Source: Armatimonadetes bacterium Uphvl-Ar1 (lineage in GTDB: Bacteria; Armatimonadota; Fimbriimonadia; Fimbriimonadales; Fimbriimonadaceae). From it: 64,000 bases of DNA. The stretch covers positions 1,984,001 through 2,048,000 of the forward strand of contig CP021423.1 in NCBI GenBank assembly GCA_002162075.1. The letters are read 5' to 3'. Numbering within the stretch: the stretch's first letter is position 1; each line of letters begins with the position of its first letter. Position numbers and translations under genes: made by a program. Shown here piece by piece: positions 43,564 to 53,185 of this stretch. A model generated the notes under the pieces. The model was given only the letters and a program-made list of their open reading frames with translations, made no database searches and was not told where the DNA came from.

Positions 43564-44682
43564 ATGGCAACAGAAAAAATCAAGGTGCTGATTCAGCAAC
43601 CCATTTTGCCGCCATACCGCCTTGCGACCTTTCGTGCTCTCAGCCAAGATCCACGCCTTGACGTAACAATTGCCTACGGAACAACTACAAAAGGAATGCC
43701 CCTCGAAAGTGTCGAAAATCCAGAGGGAATCAAAACCATCTCCTTCCCCAACATCGCATTTGGCTCCCAACTAGCGATCAATATCCAACCAAAAATTTGG
43801 TCGATCTTTCAACAAATAAATCCCGATGCCGTCGTTTTCGAACTAAACCCCCGTAACCTCACCTCCGTGATTCTCCCAAAAATTTTTCGACGCAAAGGTG
43901 CTTCGATCACTTTCTGGGGCCACGGAATCCGCCCTAAGGAACGGATCAAATCGTTCTATTCCAAACAAACAAAGTGGGCTGACTCGACCATCCTCTACTA
44001 CCCCCAGGGAAAAGAAGATCTGATCAAACTCGGTGTCCCAGCCGAAAAACTCTTTGTCGCCTGGAATTCAATCGAAACCGAAGAAATAGCTACCCTTACC
44101 GAGCCCTACACCGCTGACCGAAATGAAATCGTCACGGTCTGCCGCCTCACCCCCCTTAAAAAAGTCCCTCTCCTCCTCAAGGCTTTTCTCTATGCCACCG
44201 AGCATCTCGGACTAGACGCAAAACTCACCATCATCGGCGATGGACCCGAGCGAGCTATCCTTGAGGAACTTCGGAACTCTTCTCCTCATAGACACCGTGT
44301 CAACATCCTTGGCCCCCTCTGGAAGCAAACCGATATCGCTCCATGTTTCAATCGCGCCTATATCTCCGTCTCCGCTGGCCAAGTTGGCCTCAATGCCATT
44401 CACTGCATGGCGTACGGCGTTCCCATGATCTGCGCCGACGATGAACTCCATTCACCCGAAATCATGGCCCTCAAAGAGGGCGAAAACGCCTACTTCTTTC
44501 CCGCCAATTCCGTCGAAGCTCTTGCCCACAAACTTGTCGAAGCAAAGAATAATCCTCAACAGCGAATCGAGTTCAGCAAAAACGCATACGACTACACCCA
44601 TGCCAATTTCAGCGCTCAAAAAATGGCCAATAACATCGCCGAGGCAATTATCGTCGGCTACCAGAACAGGAACAAAAAGTAG
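43564..44682 (+). CDS. family 4 glycosyltransferase
   Basis: A 372-residue enzyme. It begins KIKVLIQQPILPPYRLATFRAL, and the C-terminal domain has IVTVCRLTPLKKVPLLLKAF, LTIIGDGPERAILEEL and a donor region YISVSAGQVGLNAIHCMAYGVP in which the usual second Glu is replaced. ATG 43564 is preferred to GTG 43543, which adds seven residues. Fits the locus as a further polymer-building step. The 128 bases to the next gene contain a TACAAT (about 44788) that could be the -10 of the dehydrogenase gene. Confidence 0.88.
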   Translation: MATEKIKVLIQQPILPPYRLATFRALSQDPRLDVTIAYGTTTKGMPLESVENPEGIKTISFPNIAFGSQLAINIQPKIWSIFQQINPDAVVFELNPRNLTSVILPKIFRRKGASITFWGHGIRPKERIKSFYSKQTKWADSTILYYPQGKEDLIKLGVPAEKLFVAWNSIETEEIATLTEPYTADRNEIVTVCRLTPLKKVPLLLKAFLYATEHLGLDAKLTIIGDGPERAILEELRNSSPHRHRVNILGPLWKQTDIAPCFNRAYISVSAGQVGLNAIHCMAYGVPMICADDELHSPEIMALKEGENAYFFPANSVEALAHKLVEAKNNPQQRIEFSKNAYDYTHANFSAQKMANNIAEAIIVGYQNRNKK

Positions 44683-44810
44683 CCCGTGCCAAAACATGTA
44701 AGATCGCTAGCTCGGCAAACTACCTGAATTCATTCGATACTAGTAAATTCTCCCAAATCCTCACAGGAAATCACTTCAAATCCGTCGTACAATAACAGTG
44801 TGATCAGCGC

Positions 44811-46268
44811 ATGGCTGATCCATTTGGAGAAAAAGCGTTGGATAAAAAAATCACCCTTGACGGGGTTCCCGTACTCAATGGAGCTGGAGTGGTTGACTCA
44901 ACCGTTTTCGAGACCACTCACCAAATTCAACGTGACGACGAGAAAGTTGCGCTCAACCGAACTCGGATTAATCGCACTCTTAATGTCGTGGTTGTCGGCA
45001 CCGGCTACGTCGGCCTAGTCACCGGAGCCATCCTCGCTGACCAAGGAAGCAATGTCACCTGCGTCGACCGCGACCCCGCCAAACTTGAGGTCATCAATCG
45101 GGGCGAATCCCCCATCTACGAACCTGGCCTAGAAGAAGTCATTCAAAACGGTCTCAAAACGGGACATCTCAAAACTTCCACCAGCATCTCCGACTCCGTC
45201 GCCACCGCCGACATCGTATTCATTGCCGTTGGCACCCCTCCCAGCGCCGACGGAACTCCAGATCTGACCGCAGTCATGCAGGTCGTTCAAGAAGTCGGAC
45301 GATCCATCAAACAGCACATCACCCTCGTTACAAAATCAACCGTTCCCGTTGGAACCGGAAATCTCATCGAGGAAACCCTCGTCCGCATGGGCGTTGACCC
45401 CAACCTCTATGATGTCGTCAGTTGTCCCGAATTTCTCCGTGAAGGATGCGCCGTCCCTGACACCCAAAATCCTGACCGGATCATCATTGGTGTCAACGAC
45501 CCCGGTGCAGAAACAAAACTCCTTAGCCTTTTTAGCCGAAGTCGTTGCCCCATTCTCGTCATCAATCGCACCTCAGCGGAACTTGTAAAGTACGCAAGCA
45601 ACGCGTTCCTTGCCGTCAAAATCAGCTTCATCAACGGCATCAGCCGCATCTGCGAGCAAAGTGGCGCCAACGTGGACGACATCGCCGCAGGCATGGGCCT
45701 CGACCACCGAATCAGCCCCAAGTTCCTCCAAGCCGGACTCGGTTGGGGCGGCTCATGCTTCCCCAAAGATGTCCAGGGACTCAGCAAAGTCGGCGAAACC
45801 ATGGGCTTCGACTTCGAAATGCTCAAAGCCGCCGAAAAAATCAACACCGATCAAGTTCTCCATTTCGTCAGCCGTATTCGTACCGAACTCGGTTCATTCT
45901 CCGGCAAACGCGTCGCGATCCTAGGCCTCGCTTTCAAACCCAACACTGATGACATTCGCGACGCAAAGTCCCTAGAAATCATCGATATCCTTAAAGCCGA
46001 AGGCGCAGAAATTGTCGCTCACGACCCCGTCGCAATGGACAATGTCAAAGCAATCCACCCCGACCTCACCTACACCGCAACTGGTGAAGAAACGGTTCAC
46101 GATGCCGATGTCACCATCCTCGTAACCGAATGGGCCGAGTATGGTCGCCTCAACATGGATCGTATCGCTCAGCTCATGCGCGGAAATCTGATCTTCGACG
46201 GCCGCCGGTTCTTCCGCGCCGAAGAAGTCAAATCCGCGGGACTCAAATACTTCACAATTGGCTCCTGA
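44811..46268 (+). CDS. UDP-glucose/GDP-mannose dehydrogenase family protein
   Basis: A 485-residue enzyme that oxidises a nucleotide sugar to the uronic acid in two steps with NAD. The core starts after about 57 extra residues with NVVVVGTGYVGLVTGAILAD (NAD site); then IFIAVGTPPSADGTPDL, TKSTVPVGTGNLIEE, the catalytic Cys in GLGWGGSCFPKD and the NAD-binding C-domain VAILGLAFKPNTDDIRDAKS. The long N-terminal extension is unusual for the family and its role is unknown; a start further in is possible but no clear site is seen. Product would be an acidic sugar for the exopolysaccharide. Confidence 0.92.
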   Translation: MADPFGEKALDKKITLDGVPVLNGAGVVDSTVFETTHQIQRDDEKVALNRTRINRTLNVVVVGTGYVGLVTGAILADQGSNVTCVDRDPAKLEVINRGESPIYEPGLEEVIQNGLKTGHLKTSTSISDSVATADIVFIAVGTPPSADGTPDLTAVMQVVQEVGRSIKQHITLVTKSTVPVGTGNLIEETLVRMGVDPNLYDVVSCPEFLREGCAVPDTQNPDRIIIGVNDPGAETKLLSLFSRSRCPILVINRTSAELVKYASNAFLAVKISFINGISRICEQSGANVDDIAAGMGLDHRISPKFLQAGLGWGGSCFPKDVQGLSKVGETMGFDFEMLKAAEKINTDQVLHFVSRIRTELGSFSGKRVAILGLAFKPNTDDIRDAKSLEIIDILKAEGAEIVAHDPVAMDNVKAIHPDLTYTATGEETVHDADVTILVTEWAEYGRLNMDRIAQLMRGNLIFDGRRFFRAEEVKSAGLKYFTIGS

Positions 46269-46286
46269 GAAAACAGCGAAAGCCAA

Positions 46287-46844
46287 TCACTGACGAATCG
46301 GCGGGCGAGCCTTAATCACCTTGCAAGGATTCCCGCCACAGATTTGCCACTCCGGCATGTCTTTCGTAACCACGCTCCCACTCGCTACGATCGTACCATC
46401 TCCAATCGTCACCCCGGGAGCCACAAAACACTTCGCCGCCACCCATGCCTGATCCCCAATTGTAATCGGATAAAACACCAGTGGGAACAGCGGATCGTCA
46501 TAATCATGAGTCCCCGTACACAAATAAGAATACTGTGAAACGACACTCATTTTTCCTATCTTTACTGGAGCATAGTTATACACATCCACATCCCAACCAA
46601 TCCAACTCCCGTCCCCCATCTCCAAATTCCACGGGTACAAAATCTTAACCGTATTGCTAATTTTCACCCCCGCACCTATCTTCGCTCCAAACGCCCTCAA
46701 CAGGAAATTCCTCCATCCCGTAAAAAACAAGCGCGGCGATGGCCGAAAAAACAATGTCCAGACAACCCCCCACAAAATCCGCTTAATGATGATCGCCTTT
46801 GACCACTTCGTCCGGCTTTTCGTCAAATCAAGCTGCCCACTCAT
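46287..46844 (-). CDS. left-handed beta-helix acyltransferase (WcaF-like)
   Basis: A 185-residue acetyltransferase. The N-terminus is basic (TKWSKAIIIKRILWGVVWTL); then come hexapeptide-type repeats (GAGVKISNTVKILYPWNLEMGDGSWIGWDV, split in short runs) and the active-site region CTGTHDYDDPLFPLVFYPI with the catalytic His. It ends IVASGSVVTKDMPEWQICGGNP. This matches colanic-acid WcaF and related O-acetyltransferases that acetylate polysaccharide. Convergent with the dehydrogenase gene. Confidence 0.9.
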   Translation of the reverse strand: MSGQLDLTKSRTKWSKAIIIKRILWGVVWTLFFRPSPRLFFTGWRNFLLRAFGAKIGAGVKISNTVKILYPWNLEMGDGSWIGWDVDVYNYAPVKIGKMSVVSQYSYLCTGTHDYDDPLFPLVFYPITIGDQAWVAAKCFVAPGVTIGDGTIVASGSVVTKDMPEWQICGGNPCKVIKARPPIRQ

Positions 46845-46877
46845 ATATTCCTATTGTGGCTAATCCCCCGAAAAAAG

Positions 46878-47079
46878 ATCCCCCTCCCTGTCCTAATCGA
46901 AAGTCCGTCCTCGCATAGGCGGGAAAAGTTGGCGTTGAAATCAATCGTAGCTCTAAGCCCCCTCTCCGTTTTAATGGAGAGGGGTTGGGGGTGAGGTCAG
47001 TCATAATTTCAATTCCCCTCTCAGTTTTAGCCGAAGTGCCAGTCCTCGCTATGCATAGAGGTTTGGGGGCGAAGTCAAG
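46878..47079. repeat. cluster of three related palindromic repeats
   Basis: The clearest copy has a 9-bp perfect stem (CCCCTCTCC at 46959-46967, GGAGAGGGG at 46976-46984) followed by TTGGGGGTGAGGTC. A second copy from about 47012 starts CCCCTCTCAGTTTTAG and ends GGTTTGGGGGCGAAGTC, with an insert carrying GTCCTCGCTATGCATAG. A third upstream (from 46878) is more diverged and also contains TCCTCGCATAGGC. A related copy lies at 54.84 kb. They sit between genes, not in them. This resembles the extragenic C-rich hairpin repeats seen in many bacteria. Confidence 0.7.
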
Positions 47080-47108
47080 AAAACCCGCCCCAAGGTATCC
47101 TGAACCTT

Positions 47109-48104
47109 GTGACCGAAGCCTCCCCCAACCAGCTGAGCGAGATGTGGCCCGGTCTTCTCGCGGAAATCCAAGCCGCCAACCACATCCTCCTCGCGAGTCA
47201 TGTCAATCCAGATGGAGACGCTCTCGGCTCCGCCCTCGCATTCAGTTTCGTCCTTGACCAACTCGGCAAATCCCACGAAGTCCTGTTCCACCACCCCGCC
47301 CCCAAGTACCTCAACTTCCTCCCCGGAATAGAGCGAATCACCAACCAACCATCCGGCAGACCTGCCGACCTCGCCATCGTCGTTGACCTCGAAGCCATCG
47401 GCAGAATCGGCGAAACCATTTACCCCGCCATCGCCGCCGCCAAAAAACTCGTCATCATCGACCACCACCAGCCCAACGAGCGTCCCGGTGACATCCGCAT
47501 CGTCAGCACAAAATCCCCCGCAACCGCCGCAATTCTCGCCGACCTCTGGCTCCCCAACAACATTGAAATTTCCCCGGAAATCGCCACCCTCCTTCTCGTT
47601 GGAATCCTGACCGATACCGGCAATTTCCGCTACCCCAACACAACGCCCCACTCCATGCACGTCGCTGCCGATCTACTGGAAGCCGGAGCAAAACTTACCG
47701 CGATCAACGAGGCAATCTATCTTACAAAACCCCTCCCCGCCGTCAAATTGTTCGGCAAAGCCCTCAGCAACCTTCGCCTCGCCGCCGACAACCAAGTCGC
47801 CTACACAACCCTGCGCCAATCCGACTTCACGAACTCGGGAGCAATCGAAGAAGACACCGAAGGATTCGTCAACGAACTCCTCGCCATCGACACCGTCCGA
47901 ATGGCGGCAATTCTCCGCGAAAGCGCCTCAGGACGCATCAAAATCTCTATTCGAAGCCAGGGCCCCATAGACACAACTCAAGTCGCCAAGCAATTTGGCG
48001 GCGGGGGCCATATCAACGCATCCGGTGCCCACAGCGACGACACAATTGAAGTCGCCGCCGAAAAATTAGTCGAGGCTATGGTTCAATGTTTGGCATCCTC
48101 CTAG
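47109..48104 (+). CDS. nrnA: DHH-family phosphoesterase, NrnA-type
   Basis: A 331-residue enzyme that degrades very short RNA (nanoRNA) and removes phosphate from pAp. The DHH domain has ILLASHVNPDGDALGSALAF, then VVDLEAIGRIGE, the DHH motif itself in LVIIDHHQPNERPG and LVGILTDTGNFRYPNTT. The DHHA1 domain has GRIKISIRSQG and FGGGGHINASGA near the C-terminus. GTG 47109 is the listed start; ATG 47139 would also give a complete domain. The following truB overlaps by 19 bases, a pairing common in other bacteria (often with ribosome-maturation genes). Confidence 0.92.
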   Translation: MTEASPNQLSEMWPGLLAEIQAANHILLASHVNPDGDALGSALAFSFVLDQLGKSHEVLFHHPAPKYLNFLPGIERITNQPSGRPADLAIVVDLEAIGRIGETIYPAIAAAKKLVIIDHHQPNERPGDIRIVSTKSPATAAILADLWLPNNIEISPEIATLLLVGILTDTGNFRYPNTTPHSMHVAADLLEAGAKLTAINEAIYLTKPLPAVKLFGKALSNLRLAADNQVAYTTLRQSDFTNSGAIEEDTEGFVNELLAIDTVRMAAILRESASGRIKISIRSQGPIDTTQVAKQFGGGGHINASGAHSDDTIEVAAEKLVEAMVQCLASS

Positions 48105-48970
48105 TCGACAAACCCCTCGGAATCTCATCGCACGGGGTCATCTCCAGACTCCGAAAAACGCTGGGGACGCGCCGCATCGGTCACGCAGGCACCCTCGACC
48201 CCCTGGCAACTGGCCTCCTCGTTGTTGCCGTCGGCCCTGCAACCCGATTCCTCCAATATCTTGACCTCGAACCAAAAACGTATGTCGTCACATACAAATT
48301 CGGTGAATCCACAACCACCTACGATGCCGAAGGCGAAATCACCGAAACAAAGCCTGTTCCCGCCAACCTTCTCGAAGAAATACAGTTACACCTCCCCCAA
48401 TTCCTTGGTCGCATCGCTCAAGTCCCGCCCATCTACTCAGCAATCAAACACCAAGGCAAAAAACTATACGAATACGCTCGATCTGGACAAGAAATAGCTA
48501 TCAAAACACGACATATCTTCATTCACTCCTATGAAGTCAACTCCGTTTCTGCGACTGAAGCAACCTTTACGATCGTCTGTTCGGGTGGCACTTACATCCG
48601 GTCATTAGCCCACGATCTGGGACAGGCCATCGGATGCGGAGCCCACATTTCCGAACTCCGTCGCACCGGAGCCGGAGCGTATCAAATCACTGACTCATAC
48701 CCGCTCGATCAAATCACTCCGACCAACTTGATCCCCGTCAAATCCGCTCTCAAACACCTTCCGTTCGTGGTTCTTAACCCCGACCAAATCTTGCATATCC
48801 GCCACGGGCGGTCGTTCAACCACCCAAATCCTATCGAACATCCAAAAGCTGCCCTCTTAACCGAAGATGGCAACGTCGTCGGCATTGCAAACGTCTCTAA
48901 TGCAATAACATTGCAACCTGAATGCGTCATACCTGCCGAGGTATTCGACCAAATCACCGCAAACTTATGA
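48086..48970 (+). CDS. truB: tRNA pseudouridine(55) synthase
   Basis: A 294-residue enzyme that converts U55 of tRNA to pseudouridine. It begins GILLVDKPLGISSHGVISRL; the catalytic Asp is in RRIGHAGTLDPLATGLLVV, and QVPPIYSAIKHQGKKLYEYAR and CSGGTYIRSLAHDLGQ are the family segments. The C-terminal 70 residues form a PUA-like tail, present here in short form. It overlaps nrnA at the start and the next gene at the stop. Confidence 0.96.
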   Translation: MFGILLVDKPLGISSHGVISRLRKTLGTRRIGHAGTLDPLATGLLVVAVGPATRFLQYLDLEPKTYVVTYKFGESTTTYDAEGEITETKPVPANLLEEIQLHLPQFLGRIAQVPPIYSAIKHQGKKLYEYARSGQEIAIKTRHIFIHSYEVNSVSATEATFTIVCSGGTYIRSLAHDLGQAIGCGAHISELRRTGAGAYQITDSYPLDQITPTNLIPVKSALKHLPFVVLNPDQILHIRHGRSFNHPNPIEHPKAALLTEDGNVVGIANVSNAITLQPECVIPAEVFDQITANL

Positions 48971-49485
48971 CCGAACAGTCCTGGCTCTTTGCCCCATCAC
49001 CCTCCAGGCGCGCCCTGACCGGTCAACTCGTTTGGTTCCTCACCTGGCTCGCCGTCACATTCATCGGTTCTGTAATTCTTAAGCCGAATCCTGCGGGCCA
49101 CGGCACCCACACCCAACTCGGCCTCCCAAAATGCTACAGCGTTATCATGTTCGACCGCCCCTGCCCGGGCTGCGGACTCACGACGAGTTGGACCGCCACC
49201 ATGCACGGCAATCTTCCCCACGCATTCGCGGCAAATGCGCTCGGCCCCGTCATCTATGGCCTTTTCACTCTGAGCGCACTTCTATGTATCTACGGCTTTG
49301 TTCGCCAAATCCGACTCCGCACCGAAACCAAACTCGCCACCGCCAGCCTAATCGTCATGATCGTCACGTTCCTTGCGTATGGCATCATTCGCTTCACTCA
49401 AGTCAAATACAACGACCCCGATCACGTCATCTGGAAAAGCTTCCAAGCCGCCGAAAAATCTACCCAAACAGATAAAAATCGTTGA
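48967..49485 (+). CDS. DUF2752 membrane protein
   Basis: A 172-residue protein with three to four spans and the DUF2752 mark CPGCGLTTSW (about residue 65), followed by the helix AFAANALGPVIYGLFTLSAL. The Cys-x2-Cys pair suggests metal or redox chemistry, but the family has no known function. The ATG at 48967 overlaps the truB stop by four bases, so the genes are co-transcribed. Confidence 0.85.
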   Translation: MTEQSWLFAPSPSRRALTGQLVWFLTWLAVTFIGSVILKPNPAGHGTHTQLGLPKCYSVIMFDRPCPGCGLTTSWTATMHGNLPHAFAANALGPVIYGLFTLSALLCIYGFVRQIRLRTETKLATASLIVMIVTFLAYGIIRFTQVKYNDPDHVIWKSFQAAEKSTQTDKNR

Positions 49486-49522
49486 TCAAGTTGATTTCCT
49501 TTGAGACCGTTACCCCAAACCT

Positions 49523-50992
49523 TCACCAGACATTGCTCGAACCCCCCAAATTCTGAGAACCACCGTTCGCCGGAATAAACGGAAAATCTGAAGGATCAAC
49601 CTCTGTCCCATCGCCCAATCCTCCAATTACGCCAGTCGCATGAGCCAAATGCTCCGCTAGCCGGCCGTGCGTATCACCAATCACTTCCAGCCGATCATCC
49701 GTCCCCCCAAAGAGCGATTCGATCATATCCTGGATCGAACTTCCATCAAACAAATCCTCTTCCGGGCGCTCCCCACGCTCAATCCGACCCATCCGCTCCG
49801 ACCACTCCTCATAGGTTTCGATTCGGTCATTCAACTCCTGAACATCCTCATACCGATCACGAGCCGACCCCCACCATCCTTGGAGCATTGCATAGCTAAA
49901 CTTATACAAATAAAGCGATTCCGACACAGATTTCTTCTTCGTGGGAACTCCCTGCAAAACAAAGTCCGTCTTCGTGCTCACGACCGGAGCGCTGAGTCCC
50001 GGCCCCGAAATGCGAACCTCTGCCACCTGCAAAGCGCGCATCTTCGCGTCCTGAGGCAGAACCACCGGCTCCACATCTGTGTACTTCAAATCAATAGTGA
50101 ATCCGTCCGCCCACTTCATCTGGGTGACCCGGCGCAACTCATCGCGAACCATCTCCGCCCGGCGCGGAATAATCACCTCAACATTGGTCTTGGAATATCC
50201 CTCAGGGTCAAACCGAATCAAATATCCTCCCGGAGCCAAGTTCCAAGTACCACGCGGAACCTCAGATTTCAATTCCTCTTGAGGTTCCAAAACCGCGAGC
50301 CTCTCAAACTCCTCGTATGTCGCATTCGCCTGCCGATGCAACCCCCGAATCTTGTTTTCAAATTCAAATACCGGCTTCAACTCCTTACTGGCTTTCCGGA
50401 ACAAATCATCCGCAGCTTTCCCCGCGAAGTAATCCAGAGCCCCATCGGCAAGCAACTTCCCGCCATCTTTCCCCATTAATTGCACCAGTGCCCGCTGAGC
50501 ACCCTCATTCATGTCCTGCGGCTTCACCCGGGCAATCACCGCCCAAATCAGGAGCTGAACATCGCGCTGCTCAACATTCGGATTTCGCCCATAGCTGGAG
50601 AGAAGCTCTCGGACAAATCCCGACTTCGAGCCCTTCCATGGACCTAACAAATAACCCATCCCCTTTGTTGGGCCATATGTGTACCCCCGGCAACAGAACG
50701 ACCGAATAGACATTTTATACTGCCCGGTTCCGAGCATGAAAGTCCCTTTCGCCGTCTTGTCAGCTTGCCCCAAAACCTTTGCATCCTCCGAGATTCCCAA
50801 TCGCTTGAACTCATCCCAACCCATCAAAGGTGCATCCTTAATCGTCATCGTTAAAGGAGCTTCCCCTCGCATCAAGTCCTGAATGGATGGCAACTTAAGG
50901 TCGGGGAACTGCCCCCCACCCGGAATCTTGATTTGAGCCTGGGCAACTCCAACCAAAACCAAAACCGAACCAAAGACAATCGCACTGCGCAT
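49523..50992 (-). CDS. secreted protein of unknown function
   Basis: A protein of about 489 residues with a clear signal peptide (RSAIVFGSVLVLVGVAQAQ). The mature part is soluble with helical and strand regions, a Cys pair in SFCCRGYTYGPTKG, a PEGA-like segment (GTWNLAPGGYLIRFDPEGYS) and a Gly/Asn-rich C-terminal tail (GGSQNLGGSSNVW). No catalytic motif is recognised. ATG 50992 was chosen because it starts the signal peptide; the residues upstream are less likely. Its neighbours are a DUF2752 gene (convergent) and the E1 gene (51080 onward, same strand). Confidence 0.75.
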   Translation of the reverse strand: MRSAIVFGSVLVLVGVAQAQIKIPGGGQFPDLKLPSIQDLMRGEAPLTMTIKDAPLMGWDEFKRLGISEDAKVLGQADKTAKGTFMLGTGQYKMSIRSFCCRGYTYGPTKGMGYLLGPWKGSKSGFVRELLSSYGRNPNVEQRDVQLLIWAVIARVKPQDMNEGAQRALVQLMGKDGGKLLADGALDYFAGKAADDLFRKASKELKPVFEFENKIRGLHRQANATYEEFERLAVLEPQEELKSEVPRGTWNLAPGGYLIRFDPEGYSKTNVEVIIPRRAEMVRDELRRVTQMKWADGFTIDLKYTDVEPVVLPQDAKMRALQVAEVRISGPGLSAPVVSTKTDFVLQGVPTKKKSVSESLYLYKFSYAMLQGWWGSARDRYEDVQELNDRIETYEEWSERMGRIERGERPEEDLFDGSSIQDMIESLFGGTDDRLEVIGDTHGRLAEHLAHATGVIGGLGDGTEVDPSDFPFIPANGGSQNLGGSSNVW

Positions 50993-51079
50993 ACCAAACA
51001 GTGTAACCACCTTTACTCCCAAAATCAAGCAAAAAGCCGGGGCTACAGTAACCAGCCCCGGCCCAAATAGAGGAAACGA

Positions 51080-53047
51080 CTACTCCATTGCTGTGCGGCA
51101 AGCCGCAATCACATCATCCGTACTCGGCAATGCCGCATATTCATAGATCGGGTTATAACCAATATGAACATCCGGTCGAGCAACTAACTGCGGAGAGCTA
51201 AACAACAAACCAAACGTTGCCGGATCAGAGGTGATCTCAGTAATGATGTGCTGACCAAATCCACATGTCTTTGTATCTTCGTGAACAACAACCAGCCTGC
51301 CTGTTTTCTCGAGCGAATGCGCAATCAAATCTTTGTCCATCGGCACGATTGATCGCAAATCAATTACCTCAATACTGACCTCTCCCGCCAACTTTTCCGC
51401 AGCTTCATGTGCGAGTTCCAAAGTGTTACCAAAAGTAACGATGGTCACGTCCGAACCCTCTCGAACAACTTTCGCTTTCCCAAATCCAAGCGGCTTCACC
51501 GAATCAACCGGAACCCGCTTTCGGAAAATATGCTTCGGAACAAAAACGAAGCACGGATCTTCCGAGTGAATCGAAGTCCAAAGCAAGCCCGCCGCATCTT
51601 CTGGCGTGGAAGGAATCGCGACCTTGAGCCCAGGCGTATGGGCAAAGTAAGCCTCATTCGACTGGCTATGCCAAAGCGACCCTCCGGGCAGATAGGCTCC
51701 GTAAGGAGCATAAATCGTCATCGTGGTCGGCCATTCACCAAACGAACGCCAACGCTGAGTGCTGACGTTGCTCATGATCTGGTTCCATGCCGGGCAGAAG
51801 AAATCAACAAATTGGAGTTCAAAGACCGGGCGCTTACCATACATCGCCATTCCGACCGCAACCCCAATGATCGTTGCTTCTGCAAGCGGTGAGTTGAAGA
51901 CTTGCTTCGGGTACTTTTCCGTTAGCCCTTCGGTCAGCTTAAACACTCCTCCCTTCGGGTCTTCAATGTCTTCGCCAAAGAAAATCACATCCGGATCATC
52001 CGCCAACGCTTTGTCAAAGACTTTATTGATCGCCTCGACCATGGTCTGAGAACCTGACTCAATCGGAGGTGTAACCGGAACATCGGGAGCTCCCCACAGA
52101 TGATCCATCACTTCCTCTGCCTTCGGATCTTCGGCCAATTCCGCTTCTCGATAAACCCGATCAACCTCCTCAATCACTTCCTGTTGAAGGGCTTCAAATG
52201 AAGCCTCCGTCAATTCACCTGTCCCAATCAGCTCGTCCTTCAAGAGCTTAATCGGGTCTCGATCCGCCATGGCCGCAATCTCATCCAAATCACGATAAGT
52301 CCGGTGATCATCCGAACTCGTATGGCTACTCAACCGATCCAAATCAAACCAAAGCAAAGTCGGACCATCACCTCTGCGCGCCTTAGCTACTGCCTTGCCC
52401 GCACCTTCCAAAACCGAATCAACTGTCCGACCGTCAACCTTCTCTACAAAGTCCGTAGCAATAATCCCTGGCATATTCAAAGCCATGAACTTTGTCGTCG
52501 GCGTGGAAATCCCGTACTTGTTATCCTCGATCGCAATAATCAACGGCAACTTCTCTTGAACCGCAAAAGCCCAAGCTTCATAAAACTCACCCTGCCGCAT
52601 CGCCGCATCCCCAACCGTAGCAACAACAACGTTATCTTTGCCATCCAACTTCATGGCCCACGCAACGCCCGCCGCCGGCAAAAGCCCGCCGCCTGTCGGC
52701 GTGCAAACGCTTCCCACGTTCAGCTTCCGCGAAGAATAGTGCCCGGGCATTTGGCGACCGCCACTACTCGAATCTCGCTTTGCAAAATAAGCCAACGCAA
52801 GCTCTTTCGTCGTCATTCCCCGCGCCATCATCAAACCACGATCACGGTAATACGGGAAGAGATAATCATCTTCATTTAGCAAGTGCGCCATTGCCCCCAC
52901 GGCTTCATGACCCATTCCACTCACCTGGAACCACCCCTTACTCTGGCGTAACAGAATCCCTTCTCGGCGATCCCCTTCCCGCGACACCATCATCATGCGC
53001 AGAAAATCTAACTTCACAAGCGGTTTGGTTTGTTCAATCACGGACAT
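51080..53047 (-). CDS. fused E1 alpha-beta subunit of a 2-oxoacid dehydrogenase
   Basis: A 655-residue thiamine-diphosphate enzyme with the alpha subunit (residues 1-310) joined to the beta subunit (330-655). The alpha part has GVAWAMKLDGKDNVVVATVG, the ThDP/Mg motif GDAAMRQGEFYEAW...IIAIEDNKYG and HTSSDDHRTYRD. The beta part has NKVFDKALADDPDVIFFGED, FNSPLAEATIIGVAVGMAMYG, QSNEAYFAHTPGLKVAIPST and TFGNTLELAHEAAEKL. It is most like branched-chain E1 of the BkdA/BkdB type; pyruvate is also possible. No E2 or E3 gene lies beside it. Confidence 0.9.
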   Translation of the reverse strand: MSVIEQTKPLVKLDFLRMMMVSREGDRREGILLRQSKGWFQVSGMGHEAVGAMAHLLNEDDYLFPYYRDRGLMMARGMTTKELALAYFAKRDSSSGGRQMPGHYSSRKLNVGSVCTPTGGGLLPAAGVAWAMKLDGKDNVVVATVGDAAMRQGEFYEAWAFAVQEKLPLIIAIEDNKYGISTPTTKFMALNMPGIIATDFVEKVDGRTVDSVLEGAGKAVAKARRGDGPTLLWFDLDRLSSHTSSDDHRTYRDLDEIAAMADRDPIKLLKDELIGTGELTEASFEALQQEVIEEVDRVYREAELAEDPKAEEVMDHLWGAPDVPVTPPIESGSQTMVEAINKVFDKALADDPDVIFFGEDIEDPKGGVFKLTEGLTEKYPKQVFNSPLAEATIIGVAVGMAMYGKRPVFELQFVDFFCPAWNQIMSNVSTQRWRSFGEWPTTMTIYAPYGAYLPGGSLWHSQSNEAYFAHTPGLKVAIPSTPEDAAGLLWTSIHSEDPCFVFVPKHIFRKRVPVDSVKPLGFGKAKVVREGSDVTIVTFGNTLELAHEAAEKLAGEVSIEVIDLRSIVPMDKDLIAHSLEKTGRLVVVHEDTKTCGFGQHIITEITSDPATFGLLFSSPQLVARPDVHIGYNPIYEYAALPSTDDVIAACRTAME

Positions 53048-53185
53048 GTCAGTTCTTCTCTTTCTTCGTTGAAAGTCGGTTCAACATCTGCTCAACCCAA
53101 GAGCAAATATCCCCGAACCGTTCCTCTGCAAGTATAGCTAAGCCCCTGCGTGACACACGAGTGCCATCCCAAACCCAAATAGGCC

